A stretch of DNA of 64,000 nt. It comes from Symbiodinium natans (Eukaryota > Sar > Dinophyceae > Suessiales > Symbiodiniaceae). The translations under genes were made by a program, and so were the position numbers. A model generated the notes under the pieces. The model made no database searches. It was not told where the DNA came from and saw only the letters and a program-made list of their open reading frames with translations. Positions 38,698 to 48,255 of this stretch are shown here, in pieces (position 1 is the stretch's first letter; each line of letters begins with the position of its first letter). The DNA is taken from assembly GCA_905221605.1 (NCBI GenBank), contig CAJNDS010000036.1:1040857-1104856 (forward strand), given 5' to 3'.

Positions 38698-41600
38698 ATG
38701 ACAGTTAATGCGGCGGGTTTGGGGGTCTCTTTTGGCCCCGAGCTCGAAAACTTCATCCATGGATTTGAGGCGGAGATCGTGGCTATCCCGGAGGCTGACA
38801 TTCCTGAGCATTCCAGTGTCTCTTTTGTGAATCATTGGCGAGCCCAGGGTCGGCATGCTGCTGTGAGCATCCCCGAAAATGGCCGCTGCAGGGTCGCTTT
38901 GCTGAGCAACATCCCCTTCCGTCAGGTTCCCATCGCACAAGGTGAAGCTGCCACTCGTGCGGTTGCGGTACTGATGGACCTCAAGAACCAGCAGGACCGC
39001 TACGAGACCTTCCTGGTAGTGGCTGTCTACTTGCAGGCTGGCGACGAACGTGTGGCGAGTGTCCAGGCGGAAGCTCTCCTCCAGCAAGTCCTGCGCTCAG
39101 GCTTCCGCTTTGTGGCCCTGGGCGACTGGAATTTGGAGCAGGAACACAACGCTCTCGTCGACTATCACGCAGGCGAGCTCCTGAGGCGATGCGATGAGTG
39201 TTGGCTTGGTGAGCCTACCCCAGCCACCGGTCCGGTGTACCGTGGAGCACGACGGCGTCGCATCGACTTTGCTTTGTCCCACTTACAGCTCCCGGCGGTG
39301 GAGCTGGATGCCCAAGGCCCCTCGGACCATCTGATCCCGCGGTATGGCTTTGACCTACGGGCTCCTCTTCTGCGGGGTGGGCCTCGGCGACGGCAACTTG
39401 TCCTTGACCTGCCAGAGGACATTATCGCTGAGGCCTTCGATGGGATGAATCACGACGACTTTGAGCTCGCGATTAAGCAGGGTGATGTGAATCTTGCATG
39501 GACGACCTTGTCAGACATGGCCGAAGACCTTCTAGGTGATGTTCAGCCTGATGCGATCCCTCGGAGCGCGCATTGGGAACCCACCGAGCCTTCCTTCCGT
39601 AGGGTCGTCGGCAGCAGCATCGAAAGATCAGCTGGTTTGCGAGCTCTTCGACGCCTCTTGGCCCGTCTTCAGGTTGCAGTTCATCGCCCTTATGATGATC
39701 AACTTCGTTCCAGCATCCGGCGATCGCTTCGGGGGACGCGTCAGCTGGTGCCCGAGCTACCCTTTTACGAGACTATGGGCGACGACGACTTCTTCACCGA
39801 AGTGCAGGCTCTGGCCGATGCTTACGCTCGCGAAGAGCATGAAGCCTGCCGCAGGCAGTGGAAGCAGAGGGCGCGGCGCGACCCTGCTGTGGTTCGGGCC
39901 TTTGTCAAGCGCCGCGCTGATCAGCTGCTGGAGTGGGAGGCTAAGCGGTCCAAGGCTCCGACTCCGACATCGGGTCGACATCCTGCTCGGGAGGTTCAGC
40001 TTCAGGAGAACATCTGGATGGACAAATGGACCACTTCCGAGAAGGTCCAGACCACGGATCACTTGGCTCGTGTGGATGCCATTCTGGAGCATGTGCCGCG
40101 CCCCGTTGCTGCCCCTTGCGACTTTCGACTGTCTCCGGAAACTTTGAAGCAAGCCGTGCGTGCCATGAAACACAAAGCCGCCGGTCCTGACCACTGGAGC
40201 GGGCCTGCTCTTCTGGCGCTTCCGTGGAAATGGTGGGTGATGGCGTCCAGGGTTTGGGACTTGGTTCTGGACTCAGGGGTGGTGCCTGATGCCTGGGCTC
40301 GTGGCAGGACTGTCCTCTTGTTCAAGCCCAATGGTAAGACTCGACCTCTGACCATCCTCCCGTTGATATGGCGCGCCGGCGCCCGTTGCTTGAACTGCAA
40401 GTTGAAGGCATGGTGCGACAGTTGGCGCTCTCATCGTGACGCTGGAGGACTTCCTGCCACCTCGGTGGGCCATGCTCTCCAACAGCTTCAGCTCGCTCTC
40501 AACAAGGGCATGGTGGCTGCGGTGCAGCAGGATGTGGCTGGATACTTCGACTGTCTGGAGCATCATCTCGTTGATCGAGTCCTTCGTCACCTGCGAGCGC
40601 CGCCTGGAATGGTCTCCGTCCTCGCTGATTTCTACCAAAAAGGGCAAAGGATATTCAAACTTGAAGGGGCGCTCGGCTCCTCATGGAGGCGACCGACGCG
40701 AGGCATCCCTCAAGGTTGCCCGTTCTCCCCCGTCATATCTGCGGCCCTCACACATATTTGGAGCGTTTTCGTTGTCCACTCCGGCATCGACGGTATGGGC
40801 TTCATCGACGACCGCAGCATGTGGCTTCGGGGAGGACAACCGTTCAGCAGGTTGAAGGAGGCGGTCGAGCGCTCCACCTGCTTCGATGAGGCATTTCACC
40901 TAGAACTCAATCTGGGCAAGTGTGCAGTTGCTGCGAAGACAGTGACTGCGGGACTGGGCTATGGCTGCGCCGACTCACTTGACATCTTGGGTGTCGTGGC
41001 ACGTTTCGAGGAGCCCTGGAGCCTCTTGAAGTTCTCGGTGCGCAAAGTGGTTTTGCGCCTGCAGCTTCTACGCAGCACGCGTTTGTCGGACAACCTGTCC
41101 AAGGCGTTGATGTCGTCGCTGATTACTCCGTGCTATTCCTGGGCGGCCGCTTTCGCCTCGCCGGACCCCAGCGAACTTGCTGAGATCCGCCAGGCTGTTC
41201 TTCCACTTTTCAGCGTCGGGGCGGTCACCGGCATTGCCAAGGTCCTGATGTACGAGGTGCTGGGCTGGGAGCTGGAGCCGCAGTTCGCTATTGACAAAGC
41301 GTGCCTCAGGGCTGCATGGCATTTCTGTGTGAGGCCACCTGGTTGGATGGAGGAGAGGCCTCTTGCTGAGGTTGCTGGACAGGGCCTGGAACTTCTGCCC
41401 ACTACTCGCCCCACTCTTGCGAGGCTTGGATGGTGGCTGGAAAGCGGCTCCTCCGTGATCTGTAGGCGTGACGACATGGGCGCCGTAAGGCGCATTTACG
41501 TCGGGCATGAATCCTTCGCTGGTCTGTACAAGGCTCTGGTCTACCACTACAGGCAGCTGTACCTGTCCAAGGCGGACCGTCTTTGGCGTCCACGACCTCG

Positions 41601-42651
41601 TGACGTTGGCTGCGCTGTTGGACTGGATTTGCCGGCCCCGCCGCAGGGCCTCAACTACGAGTTTGAGGGGCACAAGGCGGCTTACTACCAGGCAGGTGGA
41701 CAACGTAGCGTGCGATTGACCGCTCTGGGCGCAGGCGCCTCATGCTGGCACTTCAATGCGGGTAACTACTTCCCCTCCGAGCATAGAAGATGGCGTTGCG
41801 TCTGCGGTGGTGACACTCCATCGAGGCCGCATTTATCATGGACGTGCGCCAGCACTGCACCTTTCCGCGAGGGTTGCACGCCTCCGGTGGATAGGGCTCA
41901 GGAAAGATTGCTGGCTCGGGCTCTCCCACAGCTTCCAGTCGCCCCTCTGACTCTCGACGAGGACGACTTCTTGCAGGAGGTGGCGATGCGCATCACAGGA
42001 ACCTGGCAGGAACTGGAGAGCCAGCCGTTGTACCTCGCTACGGATGGCAGTTCCAAACACGAGGTGGGGGCTTGGGCCATCGTCGTGCATGAAGAGGCTC
42101 ACTCATACGCAATGGGGGACGGCGCTGAAGATCAGTCTCCATTTCGTATGGAAGTACGGGCGATTTGTGCAACTCTATCGGCTCTAGAGCGGGCCACTGC
42201 CGATGCGAGTGCTCTTCATGGCTCCCAAGGTCGTTGTGTCTACATTGTCTCTGACTGCAAGGCGGCCATTTCGGCTCTGAGTGGGTACGACGGCTTCGAC
42301 CTACGCTTGCTGCTCGATGCTGGCCGCCGTGATCTCCAATTGGTCCGTTGTCGTGGCTTTCGAGTTGAGTTCACCTGGGTGCCATCCCACGACAAGCGTC
42401 AGCACTGGTGCCCTCCTGCGCCTCATGATGCGGGGCGCCTTCGTGCCCTTAACCGAGCAGCTGATCTGGCAGCTGGCGCTTGCATGGCGCGCCGTTGTCA
42501 AGGTTCTCTTCGTCAACGTTGGCATCAACTCGCTGCTGAGACCCGACGGTGGGAGGAACAGGCCATCGCGCTCACTGCGAAGGCTGCTGAGATGTACCAT
42601 GCATTCTTGAAGACCTGGGGCTTGCGGCCGAGCGAGTTCTTGGCATCCTGA
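38698..42651 (+). CDS. Retrotransposon ORF2: endonuclease, reverse transcriptase, RNase H
   Basis: 1317 residues. An APE-type endonuclease opens it: Asn4, Glu32 (AIPEAD), GDWN at 142-145, RRIDFALS near 187 and SDH at 209-211. The reverse transcriptase shows KAAGPDHWSGPALL near 490, motif A QQDVAGYFD (Asp612 and Asp618), motif B RGIPQGCPFSP from 668, and motif C FIDD at 702-705. A C-terminal RNase H has Asp1116 (TDGS), Glu1152 (RMEVRA), Asp1186 (SDCKAA) and Asp1256 (NRAADLAA). All catalytic residues I can place are present, so the enzyme could be active. It nicks the target and copies the element RNA into DNA. Translation probably reinitiates after the ORF1 stop 8 bases upstream. Confidence 0.95.
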   Translation: MTVNAAGLGVSFGPELENFIHGFEAEIVAIPEADIPEHSSVSFVNHWRAQGRHAAVSIPENGRCRVALLSNIPFRQVPIAQGEAATRAVAVLMDLKNQQDRYETFLVVAVYLQAGDERVASVQAEALLQQVLRSGFRFVALGDWNLEQEHNALVDYHAGELLRRCDECWLGEPTPATGPVYRGARRRRIDFALSHLQLPAVELDAQGPSDHLIPRYGFDLRAPLLRGGPRRRQLVLDLPEDIIAEAFDGMNHDDFELAIKQGDVNLAWTTLSDMAEDLLGDVQPDAIPRSAHWEPTEPSFRRVVGSSIERSAGLRALRRLLARLQVAVHRPYDDQLRSSIRRSLRGTRQLVPELPFYETMGDDDFFTEVQALADAYAREEHEACRRQWKQRARRDPAVVRAFVKRRADQLLEWEAKRSKAPTPTSGRHPAREVQLQENIWMDKWTTSEKVQTTDHLARVDAILEHVPRPVAAPCDFRLSPETLKQAVRAMKHKAAGPDHWSGPALLALPWKWWVMASRVWDLVLDSGVVPDAWARGRTVLLFKPNGKTRPLTILPLIWRAGARCLNCKLKAWCDSWRSHRDAGGLPATSVGHALQQLQLALNKGMVAAVQQDVAGYFDCLEHHLVDRVLRHLRAPPGMVSVLADFYQKGQRIFKLEGALGSSWRRPTRGIPQGCPFSPVISAALTHIWSVFVVHSGIDGMGFIDDRSMWLRGGQPFSRLKEAVERSTCFDEAFHLELNLGKCAVAAKTVTAGLGYGCADSLDILGVVARFEEPWSLLKFSVRKVVLRLQLLRSTRLSDNLSKALMSSLITPCYSWAAAFASPDPSELAEIRQAVLPLFSVGAVTGIAKVLMYEVLGWELEPQFAIDKACLRAAWHFCVRPPGWMEERPLAEVAGQGLELLPTTRPTLARLGWWLESGSSVICRRDDMGAVRRIYVGHESFAGLYKALVYHYRQLYLSKADRLWRPRPRDVGCAVGLDLPAPPQGLNYEFEGHKAAYYQAGGQRSVRLTALGAGASCWHFNAGNYFPSEHRRWRCVCGGDTPSRPHLSWTCASTAPFREGCTPPVDRAQERLLARALPQLPVAPLTLDEDDFLQEVAMRITGTWQELESQPLYLATDGSSKHEVGAWAIVVHEEAHSYAMGDGAEDQSPFRMEVRAICATLSALERATADASALHGSQGRCVYIVSDCKAAISALSGYDGFDLRLLLDAGRRDLQLVRCRGFRVEFTWVPSHDKRQHWCPPAPHDAGRLRALNRAADLAAGACMARRCQGSLRQRWHQLAAETRRWEEQAIALTAKAAEMYHAFLKTWGLRPSEFLAS

Positions 42652-43644
42652 TGTTGCTAGGTGTCTTTTGGAGTGGTTGACTTCCTCATTTTCATCGTGC
42701 ACCTCGTCATCTCGAGGGCTTCATCTTGTACCAGTTCGGGCCTTTGGGCGGCTGATCGGTCTGATGGGCTTCTCCGATGGTGAAATATATACGAATGGCC
42801 CTCAATTCCACAGGGCTACCTCCCATGGACTGGGGCACACATTGTCTTCTTGTTCGTCATCTGCTGTGGTTCAAAGGAGTGGAGTCCTTTGCTCGAAGGG
42901 CTTCCAGGCTAATCACCTCTCGGGTCTCTTGAGCCACTTCACGATGCACGTCTCCCGATGTGCTTGGGATGCAGGAGGCTTCTGCGAGCATTGCTGTTGC
43001 TGGGGGCCAGCTCTCGCTGCTTCCGTGGCATCTTCTTCGGCGATTTGATGGAGGAGTTAGATGCCCGCCCATGTTCTCTGAGGGCGGCCAGGCGTGCTTC
43101 TCCACCTTCTACAACCGCTGCTGTCTGCGCTGGCGCTGTGCTGCTGTGGGTCAGGCCTTCTGAGTTCACTCCACGAAGTCTCCTGAGTCACTGCACTTCG
43201 TCACTTCGCTGAATGTTGGGCTTGTACAGGTTGCTCAGCGCCTGAATGAAGCTGTTGTTGCTTGTATAGTTTTGCTGTACACGGCGGCTTCTGTTCCGAT
43301 TGCGGCTGCTTCTTTTCGAGGTGGCCGCCTCTTTTGAGGCGGATGCTTGGAGTGCACCTTCGGAGCACTTGTCCAGTTTTGTTCCGAAGAGCATGCAGTC
43401 TGTTTGCGTCTTACACGAGCAACCTCTGCCGGTTGGACTTCCCTGCTTCCCGGCATGTTGCCAATCAACGTTTGGTTGCACTGGACTCATGGTCTGGGCC
43501 CCGTTTGTCCATAGTTGGTGGCCCGCGAGGGCTTGCACTTTTCTTTCAGTGCTCCCCTACGCTGGCGCCGTTGTCCTTTTCTTTGCTGCGACTCGTAGTG
43601 ACTGCGCGGACCTTCTTGGGCGCGTAGTTGGACGCCGAATTCTT
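42652..43644 (+). other. 3' UTR of the retrotransposon
   Basis: Nearly 1 kb with open frames of 70-126 codons in all frames but no domain. It ends at the duplicated CAGAAGTC. No poly(A), AATAAA or short tandem tail is seen. Confidence 0.7.
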
Positions 43645-43652
43645 CAGAAGTC
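43645..43652. other. Target-site duplication, right
   Basis: CAGAAGTC, identical to 34406-34413. Confidence 0.85.
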
Positions 43653-44020
43653 GCTGAACGCATGAAGGTCGCAGAACAAGAGAAGTTCACTGAACCATAG
43701 AAGGTCAGAGAACAAATTTCACGTCGCTGAACTGCTAGCAATGATTACTCACGCAACCTTAAGAACCCCACAAATCCTTTGTTGAAACCTCCCGAAGAAG
43801 CTCCAAGACGATTAAAGCTCGCGGTCATCAGGGTGAAACCAAGCACTCTGGAAAATCAAGAAACAAAAGCAAGAAACAAAAATCTTGCACAAACCTCCCA
43901 AAGAAAATCCAAGATTATTGAAGCTCACGATCATCCGGGTGAATCCATGCATTGTCCGAAACTTCTGCAGCAATTGTATTTAGTTACTGAGTAGGGGTCG
44001 CTGAACAAGTGGTCTGAAAC
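43645..44020. repeat. Right part of the split GTCGCTGAAC repeat
   Basis: GAAGGTCGCAGAACAAGAGAAG, ACGTCGCTGAACTGCTAGCA, TTGAAACCTCCCGAAGAAG and GTCCGAAACTTCTGCAGCAA follow in the same order as at 21090-21410. Confidence 0.9.
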
Positions 44021-44185
44021 TCAGCGAGAAGTTGTAAAGAGTATTCAGGTTTCCCATGAGGTGGCCAAGGCTCTTCATAGTTTCGAGGTTTCTTGTCAGG
44101 AGTCCAAGAGTGACAAGATTGCTCATTCCAAGGTCTGGATGACTGATCACTCCAAGAGTTTGGAGAACCACGAACGACCATAGGT
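44020..44185 (+). other. Open helical frame without a start
   Basis: From about 44003 one + frame reads NKWSETQREVVKSIQVSHEV and goes on to a TAG at 44180. It looks like charged helix, but the opposite strand is open too and no exon boundary is clear. Confidence 0.3.
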
Positions 44186-44390
44186 TCCTGCAGATCCTCG
44201 AAACGACATGTCCCAAACTGTCGAATCCAAGGGCAAACAGAACACAGCAGCAGCTGCGCCGCCTAAGCCAAAACACAAACAAGTATGGATTTCAGAGAGC
44301 ATCTAGGTGTGCAACGCAAACAGACATACCAGCTTCAGATGCATAGGGGATCATTTTGCACCGTGAGGAAGATCATCAAGCGCAGCCGAA

Positions 44391-46312
44391 TTATGACCTA
44401 CGTGGAGACCTACTGCGATCAGTCCTACTGGTCAGGCCAGCTGGACGAGCTGTAGAAGGCACACTGGAAACGCGGCAATCGGTCCCATGCTCAGTACTGG
44501 AAGTACCAACTGTTGTTGCTGTCGGAGGCCACATGCTAACTCCAACGGGACGAACGCCGGACGTAGGTGGAGGTGTGCTGGGAGGAGGAAGCGGAGGGGG
44601 TGGAACAGCAGGAAGCTTCGGTACCGGCAGCTCATCACCCTGGAGTTGTTGGTGCATCCCGAACTGGAAGAAGATCGTGATGCAGAAGCCTGATTGATAG
44701 CACAAGCCGAGAAACCAGTCTACTTATGGTAGGGTTCGTAGATGCACTCACCACAACTCGGTACAGAGCTTGGCGATTGCCAGGACTCAACTCATGAATG
44801 ATTTGTATGATGTCCCGGGAATTGACTCCAGACACGGCGTAAGAACTCTTCTAATCTACAGAGCAAAAACTCTCCGAATAACATATCAAAAGGGCTAGAT
44901 TGAACCGAAACATCAACAAGTAGTGCATTCAGCAAGCATACAGCGTGCCATACAAGATTGGCCTTGAGGGTGTGCAACAGAAAACTCTGGCGCAATGTCA
45001 TCTGTGAACTGCAGAACGCTGATCAGTATCTGTATTCATTGGCTCTGGGTGAAACTGTAAGATCCACAAACCTAACTCGCGCACTACGCAGACGAAACCG
45101 AGCTGGTGAGACATACATGGGTAATCCTTGGTAAATCCATGCGTATGCACCATTGTTTGTCCGTAGACGCACTCTTGACCAAGCCAGCTTTCGGAACGAG
45201 AAAGCTTTCCAACCATGTTGAACTGCGGTTGGTCTTCACATGGGCACCGAAAATCTTGACAGGGTGCTAATGGAGTTTCAATGATTCAGCAGCCAAATCT
45301 GAATGAAGAATTGGGGAGCCGAAGTGCCGCACCCTTGCAAAAAACCTTGGACAGGCAAATCATCAGGAAGACGTATGCTGTCGTTGGTAGTTGGCAATAC
45401 AAATCCAGTGTTCGCAATGCCAAAGACTGCTTCCACTCCAGCGATATGCCAGAAGGTATAGTGTGAAAAATCAGCATGACCCTCCAAATGTGCAGTAACT
45501 GGACCCGGAAAAGCCTCGGAACGAATCAGCCAAAGCACAGTGTCATCCATTCGATGGCTCGTTGCAGCAGAAAAATATCCGAATTCCTCAAACCGTTGAC
45601 AATGACTGCATGAAGAAAGGACAAAAGCGGCTTGATTGCAATGTCAGGATCACCACGAGCTTGCTCAAACATAGTGTAGGTGACATCCTTGACTTTCGCC
45701 AACAAGGGTAAAAGCCACTGCTTGCGATTCTGTAGAGTATTGGTAGCAAACAGGTCCACGGGGTGCCAATACTCATCCTTGGTCGCAGATACCAAGAAAG
45801 TACCCATTGCAGGAAGGTTGTAAGGTATCACTGTCTCATGAGCTCGCGTAAGTTCATACATCACGTCGTCTGGCTTTCCAACTGGACTGCAAGATCCAGA
45901 AAAAGGTGCGTAGGTCTCGAGAAACATGCGCAAACTACCAAAAATGGAAGGACTAACGCAACTAACCAAATCAGTCAAAGCAGAAAGTCCTAAAAGAATA
46001 CTGCTGGTTGCATCGCTTGAAGAAAAAAGCAGGATCCCGGCGGGGGTGAAACTGCTGTTGAAGAAGCCGTTGGAATATACGCAGCTGGTGTTATTGAATA
46101 CGTAGAAGGTCCGAACCACTGCGCAGGCGATAATTGTATGTCGGAGCAGGCAAACCCAACATGTTACTTTGATGAGATCTGTGATGAACCTGTCGATCTC
46201 GGCTGGAAGAGGAGCGATGTCTCCGGCTCTTCTTCTTTGATTTGTGTCTCCTGGTTCTAGACCTAGATCTAGAGCAGCTGGAAGAACGCGCGATCACAGC
46301 AATACGCGGCAT
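44391..46312 (-). pseudogene. Minus-strand SR-flanked gene, split by introns or frameshifts
   Basis: Successive minus-strand frames overlap end to end: 46312-46091 (SRSRSRTRRHKSKKKSRRHR), 46119-45526 (LATNTLQ-type globular stretch with DEYWHPVDLFATNTLQNRKQ), 45550-45278 (FWHIAGVEAVFGIANTGFVL), 45216-44998, 45001-44792, 44835-44635 (IIQIIHELSPGNRQALYRVV) and 44705-44391 (proline run, then SRTDRSRSPRRS). At least one junction looks like a true intron: after RVV there is a GTGAGT, and CTTCTTCCAG leads in phase to FGMHQQLQGDELPVP. Others could be introns or disabling frameshifts. The FWHI...GF segment faintly recalls ADP-ribosyltransferase-like folds, but I would not name it. It is the only good coding signal on this strand. 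Confidence 0.4.
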
Positions 46313-46860
46313 GGCTCAGAAGGAAAAGCAATACCTACAACGATGAAACATCTTGACAAGATCCTAATTCCAATACGCTGCATAATCTCAATGCTCCGAA
46401 TCCTGAATAATTGGTGGTCACTGAACCTTGGATGGTCACTGAACAAGCGTTGGTCGCTGAACAAGTGTTGGTCACTGAACAATAAAGGATCACAGCGGAT
46501 CTTCATGGTGTTCGCTCATTGCAACTCATATTGAACGAGGCAGTCGGTGAAAACATGAACCAGCTGCCCTCTCGCTTATGAAGGTCACTGAACAGAGTGC
46601 TGGGTGTGCTCAAGGAATGGTGGTTGAACACATCAAATTCAGCAAGACGGGTGAACGAATGTCAGAATGAGATACCTGAACAAGTGATGGTGGAGCCAGG
46701 TGCCAGGTTGGCTCAAGTGGTAATGAACTAGACATTTGATGGAGTGAACTCGGGATGGTTGTGAACTCTGGATGGTCTCTGGACATCTGATCAAGTGAAC
46801 ACTGCGGGGCATTGTGCCGATGCCCATCACGACCAGCGCTTTGTCAGAATAACTGGCCGG
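46312..46860. repeat. Degenerate GGTCACTGAACAAG repeats
   Basis: GGTCACTGAAC, GGTCGCTGAACAAG and relatives are spaced 15-20 bp apart at 46430-46490, with looser traces to 46800. They derive from the GTCGCTGAAC family. No gene seen. Confidence 0.65.
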
Positions 46861-46871
46861 ATACACACATA

Positions 46872-47117
46872 TGGCATTTCCCGCAAAGGGGTTGTCATTT
46901 CAAGAACTCGAATGAGCACACCCTCATTTTTTCTATACATTCCTCAGCGAGTGAAACATCGGACTGTCTGATCGGAAACTGCAGGTACGTTTTCACCCCT
47001 CCCTGAGGGTGTTTTCGTTGTCCAGCGACCCCCAGAGAGAGCTCTGGCCCCCGCACGCTGGGACAAGCTGTCCTTCGGTCGGCTAAACGACTGATCTGCT
47101 CTTGGATACAGAGTTCC

Positions 47118-47120
<3 letters not shown>
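46872..47120. repeat. Dispersed 250-bp repeat, copy 2
   Basis: Matches 20159-20412 almost base for base; it ends in a CA tract that has expanded into the microsatellite downstream. Confidence 0.9.
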
Positions 47121-47905
<785 letters not shown>

Positions 47906-48255
47906 ATAGTTAGATTGATCATGGATAGACATAGAGAATAGGTTTTAGGGTTTTCGGGTCTGGGGCCCGCGGGCCCTACCTTGACATGCATGAAAGAGTG
48001 TTCGTGTCGGCCTTGCTGCCACTGAGCACGGCAGCACTAAACACCCCAAACCCTAGAGGAGTTTTTAGGTTGCGGGTTTCTGGTGTTTAGAGGTTTAGGG
48101 TCCCCCAATGAATATACCTCACCCTAAACCCCAGCTTTAGACCACCGTGGCCAGTTCTCGCAGGTACGGACATCTTGACTTGCAGTATGCCTTACCTGTA
48201 AGGGGCCATTTTCTTCAATAGGGACCCACAAGGATGAGATATAGTTGAGGAGGCC

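Larger units (their letters stand above)
34414..43644 (+). mobile_element. Complete 9.2-kb non-LTR retrotransposon (LINE) starting with a spliced leader
   Basis: The element comprises a 109-bp 5' UTR that begins with the 22-nt dinoflagellate spliced leader, ORF1 (34523-38689), ORF2 (38698-42651) and a 3' UTR of about 990 bp. It is bounded by the 8-bp duplication CAGAAGTC. Removing it plus one duplication restores a GTCGCTGAAC repeat (ACTGAACAGAAGTC joined to GCTGAAC...GAAGGTCGCAGAACAAG) that aligns with the uninterrupted copy at 21417-21462. There is no poly(A) tail; the end is GACGCCGAATTCTT. Both ORFs are intact, so the insertion looks young. Confidence 0.88.

Noticed and set aside
34700-42700. 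Several frames of 100-300 codons antisense or out of frame to the retrotransposon ORFs.
   Set aside because: They follow from high GC and codon bias; only the two + frames carry ordered catalytic motifs.
45278-45550. Naming the FWHIAGVEAVFGIANTGF segment an ADP-ribosyltransferase.
   Set aside because: Only a loose pattern match over twenty residues; catalytic residues cannot be placed.
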